From positions 1 to 63,997 of the forward strand of contig NZ_JALLPK010000005.1 of assembly GCF_023276375.1 (NCBI RefSeq): a DNA stretch of 63,997 nucleotides, written 5' to 3'. Positions 36,124-44,081 of the stretch are shown here, one piece after another. How positions within the stretch are numbered: the stretch's first letter is position 1; every line of letters starts with the position of its first letter. The notes below the pieces were generated by a model. The model searched no databases. It saw only the letters and a program-made list of their open reading frames with translations, and had not been told where the DNA came from. This DNA is from Halocatena marina. GTDB taxonomy: Archaea; Halobacteriota; Halobacteria; Halobacteriales; Haloarculaceae. The position numbers were made by a program, and so were the translations under genes.

Positions 36124-36488
36124 AGTTATCAAAGTAGCAAATTTTGACATAAAACTATCGACTGACAAATGTTGTTAGTAGCACTGGTCAATTGACTACT
36201 ATATCATATTATGATCTCAGAGGCGGTGGTAATGTCATTTGGTTGGATTTATAGGAATTCATGGATTACGGGATGAAAATGCTAGGGATGTAATCGCCTT
36301 CCTCCAACTCGTCGGCTGAGGACACTGGTAGATAGTACAAAACGGGAGTGACAAATTGGATTGGAAAGAAAAGAGTCGAGACTCATTTTCAGTAGCAGGA
36401 AATCTGATTGTTGAATAATATTATTTGTTAACAACACAAGATTATTTTTTATACTCCGGTATTGATTTAGACTGTGTTGTTAACAACG
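36124..36488. promoter_or_regulatory. Divergent region with a pair of operators around the HNH1 promoter
   Basis: TTGTTAACAACAC (36426-36438) and its exact complement GTGTTGTTAACAA (36475-36487) flank the TATA box TTTTTTATAC (36446-36455) of the HNH-membrane gene. Each arm contains the palindrome TTGTTAACAA. The second copy ends one base before the ATG and covers the likely transcription start, as a repressor site would. The lsm promoter lies at the other end. Confidence 0.7.
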
Positions 36489-37145
36489 ATGCATTCTATC
36501 GATACTAGCGAAATCAATTCTGCTTATGATGAACAGGATGGATACGAAGGTCAGTATCCACCGGATTGGAAAGCTCGTAAAGAAATTATTCACAAACGTA
36601 ATGACTACGCGTGCACGGAATGTGGGGCTCAGGTAGAAGACCAGAAAAAACTACATACGCATCACATCCAGAGTCTTCCTGATGGTGGTTCAAATCGACT
36701 TTCGAATCTCACCTCCGTCTGCGTAGATTGTTACGATAGGCAGCATGCGGACAATCGACATAACCACGATGTCAGGCAAGAGTTGGAAGGTACGAGTCAG
36801 TCGTTTGGCGAACTGGGGTGGTGGCTCTATCGATTGATGTATTACAGCATTGGGGGGATGGGTATCTTCATTCTTCATATCGTTGGCTTCTACGTGCTGT
36901 TAACGCAACCTGTTGAGGAGTCTGTCTGGATGGCGGGTGGTGGCTACGTTGTGCTTCTCACGATTGCGGTGGGCCTCTATCCAGAGTCGATCGCTGTTCT
37001 GTACGGTGTTGCCGGAATTATTATGGCTGCGATCATGCAGATCGTGGCGGTAAACGAAATCGGTACTATAAGCGCAAATATCATAGTCCTCAGCACGTGG
37101 CTCCCTGCCCTGCTCGCTTGTGGTTGGTGGTGGCGACAGCGATGA
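36489..37145 (+). CDS. HNH endonuclease domain fused to four membrane helices (copy 1)
   Basis: From the ATG at 36489 the protein has 218 residues. The HNH domain (about 20-90) has zinc Cys pairs CTEC and CVDC, THHIQSLPDGG and SNRLSNLT. The His that normally follows the second Cys pair is Tyr here (CVDCYDRQH), which may reduce activity, although another His follows. Four membrane helices occupy about 110-215 and end in GWWWRQR. The protein at 61232 is a full-length paralogue. HNH enzymes cut DNA; membrane attachment suggests action on entering DNA or on the envelope side, but this is inference. Confidence 0.8.
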   Translation: MHSIDTSEINSAYDEQDGYEGQYPPDWKARKEIIHKRNDYACTECGAQVEDQKKLHTHHIQSLPDGGSNRLSNLTSVCVDCYDRQHADNRHNHDVRQELEGTSQSFGELGWWLYRLMYYSIGGMGIFILHIVGFYVLLTQPVEESVWMAGGGYVVLLTIAVGLYPESIAVLYGVAGIIMAAIMQIVAVNEIGTISANIIVLSTWLPALLACGWWWRQR

Positions 37146-37367
37146 ATAATATCCACATTGAGTGGACAGACGACAAATATCGAACTTCAGTGCCATCGGA
37201 TGATATTATCACGCATATAATTGATTTCTGTTATTAACTCCAATCATCTGGAAGTTTATATTAGTTGAAAGCAGTGGTGTATTGCGCTCTTAGCTATTCA
37301 TAGATGGAACAAATAACCATATGATGTTTGAGGGGTATTATATACGATACTGTCGTTAGCAGATAAT

Positions 37368-37727
37368 ATGTCGGCGACACTGTCAGACGACAGCGAACCA
37401 GGCATTGCATCCGAATTGACCGCGTTCCAACAGCGGATCCTCGCGATTCTCTCAGAAGAGAAACGCTATGGGCTGGCAGTTAAGCGTGAACTTGAGGAAT
37501 ACTACGGTGAGGAAATCAACCATGGACGGCTCTACCCGAATCTCGATGACCTCGTTGAGATGGGTCTCGTCGAAAAAAGCGCACTCGATAAACGGACAAA
37601 TGAATATGCACTGACCGAGGCTGGCCACGATGCCATTGTGACACAACTCTCGTGGGTCTTCTCGTGGTTTGTGACATCAGATGAACGCGCTGCAGAGGTT
37701 GAAGCCCTCGTCGACAACGTCCAATAG
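37368..37727 (+). CDS. PadR-family transcription regulator
   Basis: This 119-residue winged-helix protein contains LTAFQQRILAILSEEKRYGL, then ELEEYYGEEINHGRLYPNLD and LVEMGLVEKSALDKRTNEYA, the full PadR core, followed by a helical tail. A TATA element (ATTATATACG, about 37339-37348) lies some 26 bp before the ATG, so the message is probably leaderless. PadR proteins are dimeric repressors. It lies 220 bp after the HNH1 gene and could bind the paired operators there; that is inference. Confidence 0.85.
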   Translation: MSATLSDDSEPGIASELTAFQQRILAILSEEKRYGLAVKRELEEYYGEEINHGRLYPNLDDLVEMGLVEKSALDKRTNEYALTEAGHDAIVTQLSWVFSWFVTSDERAAEVEALVDNVQ

Positions 37728-37903
37728 CTGGACATCTTTCTTTTGTAGGCCATAGATTGATATGTTGTGTAGTACCCTTCGCGTAGTGAAAATGTTGTAA
37801 ATTATCGATGAATATTGGGATTTATCGAATGAATATCCATATAATATTCACATTCTTATAAATAACCACAATACTTTTTTGGTACAATAATACATTACTG
37901 AAT

Positions 37904-38086
37904 ATGGGTTGGACAATGAAAAACAGAACCGATTATGTGAAATACAAGCTTTTGGGAGAGCACATATCTTTAATTGATAGAAGTGGTGTCATTATCGAAC
38001 ACACAGTCGTGCCTGATCATGGGGACACTAGTGGTCGCAGGAATTGTGTGTCTCACCGGCAGTCAGAAGATGGGGCTACCAAATAA
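37904..38086 (+). CDS. Small protein in the HalOD1 operon
   Basis: The frame gives 60 residues (MGWTMKNRTDYVKYKLLGEH and so on); an in-frame ATG at 37916 is an alternative start. Its stop TAA overlaps the next ATG (TAATG, 38084-38088), so the two are translated together. No domain is recognised. A TATA-like stretch lies in the AT-rich sequence upstream. Confidence 0.5.
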   Translation: MGWTMKNRTDYVKYKLLGEHISLIDRSGVIIEHTVVPDHGDTSGRRNCVSHRQSEDGATK

Positions 38087-38451
38087 TGATGGCAGAAAAG
38101 AACACTGATGGGTCAGACAACGGATGCCAGCCTACTCTTGATAATGAGGTAGAATGGCAGGCCATCGTACACCGATCGTTCGAGCCAGAGGAGGATGTCG
38201 ATATCGTAATGGAGATTGTTGAGGCTGTTGCCGCCGCCGAGGGTGTCGAAACTACGTCACTCGGCACTTCCTTGTTCAGTGTCGTCAACATCACTGCTAT
38301 TCGGGCCGTGTTCTTTGATCAGACAGTTCTGGGGCAACAACGCTACTGTACCGGACAAATACATTTTCAGTACCGTGGATTTCGTGTGACTATATCTGGT
38401 GATGGACTGGTTACTGTTGCAGAACCGGTCTGTCGAGACAGACCTAGGTAG
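38086..38451 (+). CDS. HalOD1 output domain protein
   Basis: From the ATG at 38086, which overlaps the stop of the small gene upstream, the protein has 121 residues. HRSFEPEEDVDIVMEIVEAVAA opens the domain and FQYRGFRVTISGDGLVTV closes it; both are typical of HalOD1, a haloarchaeal domain usually seen in signalling proteins. Here it stands alone with a short acidic N-terminus. It is probably part of a signalling or regulatory pair with the 60-residue protein. Confidence 0.8.
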   Translation: MMAEKNTDGSDNGCQPTLDNEVEWQAIVHRSFEPEEDVDIVMEIVEAVAAAEGVETTSLGTSLFSVVNITAIRAVFFDQTVLGQQRYCTGQIHFQYRGFRVTISGDGLVTVAEPVCRDRPR

Positions 38452-38616
38452 GTTAGTGGTGAGTCTCACTAGAGGTCGAAACCTCTCCTTGGTTATTGGT
38501 GTGAACCACCTTTCGCTTGTATCATCGCGTCTAGCCGATAGTACTAATTGGAAGAATATGATCTGTTTCGTTGTTCAGCTCTATCCTAGATTCATTTATT
38601 TCATATGAATTGGCTA

Positions 38617-38985
38617 TTATCGAATGAATTCTTTTACTTGGTGGTACGTTGAATCTCGGCCCGCAACTAACACGATCTCATCGTACGCTGGCGCATACAC
38701 TGTCATCTCACGTCCCTTTTTTGAATAGCTAGTTCCAACTGGCTCAATAAGTTCCCCTTTCTCCAGTTTTTGGAGATGGTAGTGGACGTTCTGTAAAGAT
38801 GTATCAATCTCATCACGAATCTCACTGGGTAGTGAGGGTTGTTCATAGATGATAGATAGGACTGTTCGTGTTGTCTCGGATGTTAGCGTTTCGAGTGCCA
38901 CATCCGCTTCGGCGCTGTTGAGTTCGAGAATACGAGACTCGGTCGAGAGGTCCCGTGATCCCTCACGCTGCGGCAGTAAAGCCAT
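38617..38985 (-). CDS. ArsR-like winged-helix regulator (haloarchaeal type)
   Basis: This 122-residue protein has a helix-turn-helix with ALETLTSETTRTVLSIIYEQ, then PSEIRDEIDTSLQNVHYHLQ and a wing with SYSKKGREMTVYAP. This is a well-known haloarchaeal HTH group; many members carry C-terminal membrane segments, which this one lacks, so it is the short soluble form. It stops soon after the conserved VLVAGRDS segment. It stands alone between two plus-strand genes. Confidence 0.8.
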   Translation of the reverse strand: MALLPQREGSRDLSTESRILELNSAEADVALETLTSETTRTVLSIIYEQPSLPSEIRDEIDTSLQNVHYHLQKLEKGELIEPVGTSYSKKGREMTVYAPAYDEIVLVAGRDSTYHQVKEFIR

Positions 38986-39345
38986 TGTCTACGTCTTCAA
39001 CGCTATTCCCATTGATATTGTGATGCCTCAAACTGTGGTTGTATCTGAAATCGGGTTAGATACAGTTATTCCTCCTATTAATGGTGAGAGTGTTTTTTGC
39101 TTCTCAATATCTGTTTCATGGATGAAAATATGAACGGATAGAACATCTATATGATAAGGGAATGAAGTATAGTTTGTATTTATTCTTTGTATATGTGTGG
39201 TTCCACATATGTGTTCTGAAGTCCATTTAGTGCGGTATCTGCCCATGTACAGGCATCACCAATGTGTAGGCCATCCTGTAATATCTGAATAACTTCCAAA
39301 GATAAGCATGATATTTTAAGTATTTGTCCTACGTATGACCCATAT

Positions 39346-40215
39346 ATGTCAGGGGCACGACTTGGTCGACGAGCAGTACTACAAGCAGCGGCAGCAGTTA
39401 GCATAGGAACTACACAGTTGGGAACCGCTCAAGCATCTGACGGGTCCAATAATGCATGTACCCGTCAAGATAACGGTACACCAACACAAACAATCAATCC
39501 TCCCGCAGATAGTCCACCTAACGGTGGGGAGGATTCTACACTTACATCGCTTGAAGTGGAAATTCCTCCACTGAATCAATCGCTTGCGGTCACAGCTGTC
39601 GATAGCAAGACAACCGGACCAACAGCGCTCATCGTTGGAGGTATTCACGGTGACGAAGTGGCTGGCTATCGCGCTGCTACGCAACTTTTGGATTGGAGTC
39701 CAACTGCCGGTCAGTTGGCGATACTGCCAAAGGCGAATCCGGGTGCCATTGCCCGCGGATCTCGGTCAACAGAGTATGGAAATCTGAACCGGCACTTTCC
39801 CACGAAGCGTACCCCGTCATCACCGGTGGCACGCGCAGTGTGGAACGTTATCGAGCGAGTTGACCCAGACATACTTCTCACTCTGCACGAGTCAAGAGGG
39901 ATCTACAAGGAGGATTCTTCGGGGGTCGGCCAGACCGTTTTTCACTCGCCGACCGAGGTTGCTCACGATGCTGCTCGCATGGGAGTTCGTCGGGCAAATC
40001 GAACAATCGGAAGCCAAAGACTCAAACTAAAAACAGGCCACATTAGTCACCCAAGTATTGCTCCAACAGGTCTCCTCGCCGAAAAAACGGCATACGACGT
40101 TGAAATCCCCTCATTTATTATTGAAACGTACGAAGGAGTAAATCTTAATGCTCGTATCAGCTGGCAGAAGGCGATTGTTCGTGGAGTATTAGATTACTTC
40201 GATCTCACCGACTAA
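39346..40215 (+). CDS. Secreted M14-like zinc peptidase/deacylase (succinylglutamate desuccinylase-like)
   Basis: This 289-residue protein has a twin-arginine-type signal (LGRRAVLQAAAAVSIGTTQL). The catalytic domain contains IVGGIHGDEVAGYRA, the zinc His and Glu, then GNLNRHFPTK and LLTLHESRG, which carries the third zinc His. This is the M14/aspartoacylase-like fold, acting on amide bonds of peptides or N-acyl amino acids outside the cell. A TATA element (GATATTTTAAG) precedes it. Acting on the cell wall or on secreted peptides is possible. Confidence 0.82.
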   Translation: MSGARLGRRAVLQAAAAVSIGTTQLGTAQASDGSNNACTRQDNGTPTQTINPPADSPPNGGEDSTLTSLEVEIPPLNQSLAVTAVDSKTTGPTALIVGGIHGDEVAGYRAATQLLDWSPTAGQLAILPKANPGAIARGSRSTEYGNLNRHFPTKRTPSSPVARAVWNVIERVDPDILLTLHESRGIYKEDSSGVGQTVFHSPTEVAHDAARMGVRRANRTIGSQRLKLKTGHISHPSIAPTGLLAEKTAYDVEIPSFIIETYEGVNLNARISWQKAIVRGVLDYFDLTD

Positions 40216-41052
40216 GTCATCATTGCTAGTGTCGGTGCTTTGTAAGATGAAATCGGTAGAAAGAGAGAGAAAATAGCAGCTCCCCTCGAGCGTAGTTAGA
40301 TATAAGATGAAAGAAGATGCCCGGTTATGCCTTCCCCCACATTCTGCGGTCCACATCGGTTTGTAGCAACTCTTCCGCCACAGTGATGAGCTCCCAGTGC
40401 CCCGTAAGTCTCACTCATGATGCAGCCCGCATTGGATTGTTGGTCATGATAGTTTAAGACTTACAGGGATCATGCAAGTGTCTCCGGTAGATTAGTTATC
40501 CGATAGTACACTTACAATATACTTGTTCGACAACCAACGTTATTTCTATATCTTAGGTTAATAGACCTACTCGGTGCTAAGATCTGTATTTTCATAATAT
40601 AATTTTTTATATGGTATTCCAGTATTAGCTATTATTAGATCAAACTATTTTTCTGATATGATGCACTGGGGGAAGTCCGAATACAGTGTATATACAGTGG
40701 GTGCTGACCCCTTCCAATTGATCTCTTCTCATAGCTTTCCCGTGATATTCCCCCCCCCTCTGCATTTTTGTACGATGAAAACATGTTGGAAGCTTTCGAG
40801 GAGGAAACCTTGCTTTAGAATAGAAGAATGCGAAACACTGGCAACAATCGCAAACCACGCTCGCATTCGTTAGTATATGAAATTAGATCATATATTTGCT
40901 CTCTATTGTAGGTACCTCTGCCTACAGCTGGTGGGGAGATCGATACGTAAACTCTTCTATAAATGATCTCGACGCTGCCTCTAGTGTCAAAGTACGATGC
41001 GATGACGATAGTATCTTGATCATGGACTCTAGACACTATTTAGCCAATATCC
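40216..41052. other. Long AT-rich intergenic region
   Basis: No convincing gene was found. A run of nine C lies at about 40749-40757. A frame at 40658-40873 has an odd composition and was rejected. The promoter of the gene at 41053 should be near 41015-41030. Confidence 0.35.
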
Positions 41053-41559
41053 ATGACAGATGATGTTAATTCGCCACAACGTCTTGGACAGTTACAAAAT
41101 GCAATTGAAGATATGTCACAAGAACAACTAGCATCGATTAATTCGAAAATTCGATTTTGGTATTTGTCTACTACTGCTCACGTATTTCGTGTAGAGGAAA
41201 AAGAAACGTTCTGCGGTCGTCAAATAGATCTGAGTGCTGGAAGAATTGTAACGCAGCAATCAAATAATGGGGCAGAGACCATTTCACCTCAAATAGAAGA
41301 TATTTGTGAGAAATGTTTCAATCGAGTGCTTCAGATATACGAACAGAATGGACAAAAACTGGTTTCGACTGAGTCACAGAGTCATGAAGAAAATCAGTTG
41401 CAGACTACATCTGAAATCACGAAAACAGTAACAAGACACCTTGAAAGTGAAGATTTCCATGCGACAGTAGATATTACGATTGAAGGGAAGGATGAGTTGG
41501 CACTCAAAAAAGCTCAGGAGATCGAGGAATCCGTACAGGAAATACTTGGATATAAGTAA
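41053..41559 (+). CDS. Hypothetical protein with Cys pair, possibly zinc binding
   Basis: This 168-residue protein has a helical start (QRLGQLQNAIEDMSQEQLAS), a middle segment with TFCGRQI and DICEKCFNRVL, which could bind zinc through three Cys, and a charged C-terminal helix pair (about 110-168). AT-rich codon use matches the surrounding DNA. I do not recognise the family. It has a clean ATG and no signal, so it should be cytoplasmic. Confidence 0.6.
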   Translation: MTDDVNSPQRLGQLQNAIEDMSQEQLASINSKIRFWYLSTTAHVFRVEEKETFCGRQIDLSAGRIVTQQSNNGAETISPQIEDICEKCFNRVLQIYEQNGQKLVSTESQSHEENQLQTTSEITKTVTRHLESEDFHATVDITIEGKDELALKKAQEIEESVQEILGYK

Positions 41560-41943
41560 TTATAATGCAGTGATGTAGAATGAATATCCGATAACAGCTA
41601 TATTTTATATAGGCATTAGATTATTGTCAGATGTTACACTCTCTGACTGGCACTATATGTTGTTGAAATATAAGCTATGAGACTAATTGGAAATTTTTAT
41701 ATTGTATCTTCATGAGATACATGAGTACGGGGAAGCAGAATAAAATATCAATCGGGAATTACAATACGTTATCATGTATATGGCGCCCAAAGAAGTGTCA
41801 GATGTAGATGTTTAAATAACTACGTGAGTGGTTGGATGGCATCAATAAGGATCTACTCCCTGACATTAACAGACATGGTCAATTGGGCCACATCATGTAT
41901 AATGTTATCCTGATATATTTATTCTCCCCCTGATAACATAAAA
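41560..41943. other. AT-rich intergenic region
   Basis: No gene is seen. The stretch GATATATTTATT (about 41912-41923) lies about 25 bp before the ATG at 41944 and is the likely TATA box of the small secreted protein gene. Confidence 0.4.
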
Positions 41944-42171
41944 ATGTCAAGAAAAATTCAGATTTCGTTGACGGCAATGTTGATTCTCGCCCTTGTCGGT
42001 GGTGGATTTGGTGCTGCAGCAGCTAAGCAGTGTGACACCGATGACGGTGGTAATACCACAGTGATCAATGACGACGATGTTGTTGATGTTGATAACGCTC
42101 TCAACGACATCAACTCCAACGTTCTAGGAATCACGAATCAGGACAGTCCTGTGGACATCGCCTCATCTTAG
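41944..42171 (+). CDS. Small secreted protein, family member 1
   Basis: This 75-residue protein has a clear signal peptide (MSRKIQISLTAMLILALVGG, ending at GAAAA). A short acidic mature part follows, containing VINDDDVVDVDNALNDINSN and VLGITNQDSPVDI. It shares nearly all of this mature core with the protein at 42698, and the signal type with the one at 55538. The product is exported. Function is unknown; structural surface peptide, killing peptide or pilin-like subunit are possibilities. Confidence 0.65.
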   Translation: MSRKIQISLTAMLILALVGGGFGAAAAKQCDTDDGGNTTVINDDDVVDVDNALNDINSNVLGITNQDSPVDIASS

Positions 42172-42697
42172 AGGAAATTCAATAATTTTTGCTGTATTAC
42201 ATAACTCTGAATAGTGTCTTCTTTTTGAATATATAACGATATTAAAATGGCAGAAAATCTATGACATAGTAACCATCCTTAAAATGATATTATACAAATA
42301 TGAATTTTCTCTATATGAGCTCAATCGTTCGTCAGTCACATACGGTCTATTATTAGCAGATATATCAAAAATATATTCTTTGTGAGGGATGGAAAACGGG
42401 CGTTTTTGACACTCTATATGATTCATCTGCCGATATCATTTTTCACAATGCAATTCTATCTGAGTTTCAGTAATTATAAAATATCTTTTGATTCTTACAC
42501 GCACCAAAATCTTTATAGTGGCTCCATCCATGGAATCTGATGTTGGGATGGACGAATACATTGGAACACACTAATATAATATATCTGATCATAATCCACC
42601 TCATCGGTGTCAGAACAAACATCATATAGAGGATTGGAATAGATACAGTTGGATATATTATATTTTCCAATGTAGAATATCCCCACATAACCAAAGG
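42172..42697. other. Intergenic region between two related small secreted protein genes
   Basis: The stretch is very AT-rich and contains no convincing frame. TATA-like sequence (ATATTATATTTTC, near 42655-42667) lies about 30-40 bp before the ATG at 42698. Confidence 0.4.
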
Positions 42698-42922
42698 ATG
42701 ACCCGAAATTTCCAAATCGCACTGACTGTAGTACTACTCGTGGCTCTCATCGGTGGCGGTGCTGGCGCAGCAGCAGCCGGCACATCCGATGTTTCCAGTA
42801 CCACTGACAACGTCGTCGTCGTCAACGATGATGATCTCGTAGATGTCGATGACAGCATTAATGACATCAACTCCAACGTTCTGGGGATCGCAAATCAGGA
42901 TAGTCCTGTCGAGCTGCTCTGA
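42698..42922 (+). CDS. Small secreted protein, family member 2
   Basis: This 74-residue protein begins MTRNFQIALTVVLLVALIGG with a signal ending at GAAAAG. The mature part contains NVVVVNDDDLVDVDDSINDI and ends NSNVLGIANQDSPVELL. It is paralogous to the protein at 41944, with the core DINSNVLGI-x-NQDSPV identical in both. The two genes are 526 bp apart and each has its own promoter-like stretch. It looks intact. Confidence 0.7.
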   Translation: MTRNFQIALTVVLLVALIGGGAGAAAAGTSDVSSTTDNVVVVNDDDLVDVDDSINDINSNVLGIANQDSPVELL

Positions 42923-44081
42923 TCGGCGTATAGAATCACAAAGGATTCTCCCGGATCCTTAACGCGATAAGATAAGTTGGAGACCGTCACTGACGTTGGA
43001 AACTCATCTATTGTCAACTAAGTATCTTCCTTAGTAGATAACCTACATCTACGTCTTTTTTATGCCGGTGTCAAAAATCACGCTCGATGACTATGCTGGA
43101 CATTAACCTATACTATGAAGTGTAGCTTGACCGTCGCTTGCACAATTGAGTGCTCATCCATCTCGCTATTCGTATTACGATCGAAGCTCCCAAGGCTAGG
43201 ATCTCTGTTCGATTTGTAGATATAGTCCCACTCATCGAGCCGATCACATCTTCCGCTACACTGAAACCACAACATGTGGACTGAACTACGATGTATAATA
43301 CCAATTGTGAGATTACGTCATAGCAAGCGAACAGCAACGCAGGGTGAATACCATTTGTCACCTCAATTATGTGGAGAGTCTGTCTTCGAATCGATAGTCG
43401 ATAATATATTACGAGACAGGAACGTTCTTGATACTGATCTCGAATGTCGCGAGTCTGGCTACTAACCAGAATACTTGCGTTCTGGTGCTAGACACAACCC
43501 GCCGGAAACTGAGTGTGAAACCTGTACGGACAACGACCTCCGGTTGGGATGGAACCACAGCAACTGATTTAGTAGCCGAACCCTTCGTACGGGGAACTTC
43601 CATGACCCCATGTCAGGGTGTGTCAATGAACAAGTACTTATAGGATGCTCGTCAACGAATTATCAATGGTATTGTGAAGGTACAATTGTATGGTTATAAT
43701 ATGTACCCAGGTCATTTCTAGAATATTATAAGAAATTAAGTATTACGACTGTACGTTTGTAACTATCTCGGAGTATATTTATACAAATGGCGTAATCGGT
43801 TCTGGAATTACATCCAGAATATCATAGTATAATTAGTTAACACCATAGTCAGTACCGAAATCGAATAAAGTTGATAAATTGCTGTAATAACGCCTCTAAG
43901 AATACAGTGAATCAAGACGAATTATCCGACGGTTTCATACGTCGATGAATTATTCCAACGCTTCGGGCTACTTCTTCTCTCGGTCTCCTTCTATTCGTAC
44001 ACACTACAGCTTTCAGGCTCTAATGACCACTCCGTTATTATAACCGAATATCGATTGAATAGGTGACTTCAAGAGACGAAA
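42923..44081. other. Long AT-rich region, one stretch possibly a gene relic
   Basis: A minus-strand GTG frame at 43113-43361 (82 residues, one hydrophobic stretch) is preceded by GAGGTGA but has no family. A stretch at 43430-43640 has higher GC and protein-like frames on the plus strand (LVLDTTRRKLSVKPVRTTTS), perhaps the end of an old insertion sequence. Nothing is certain. Confidence 0.3.

Noticed and set aside
40658..40873. A 71-residue plus-strand frame with several Cys
   Set aside because: Composition is irregular, it spans a run of nine C, and no family or promoter supports it.
43428..43643. Possible TnpB or other transposase end
   Set aside because: No zinc-ribbon Cys set or catalytic motif could be found, so only noted as a possible relic.
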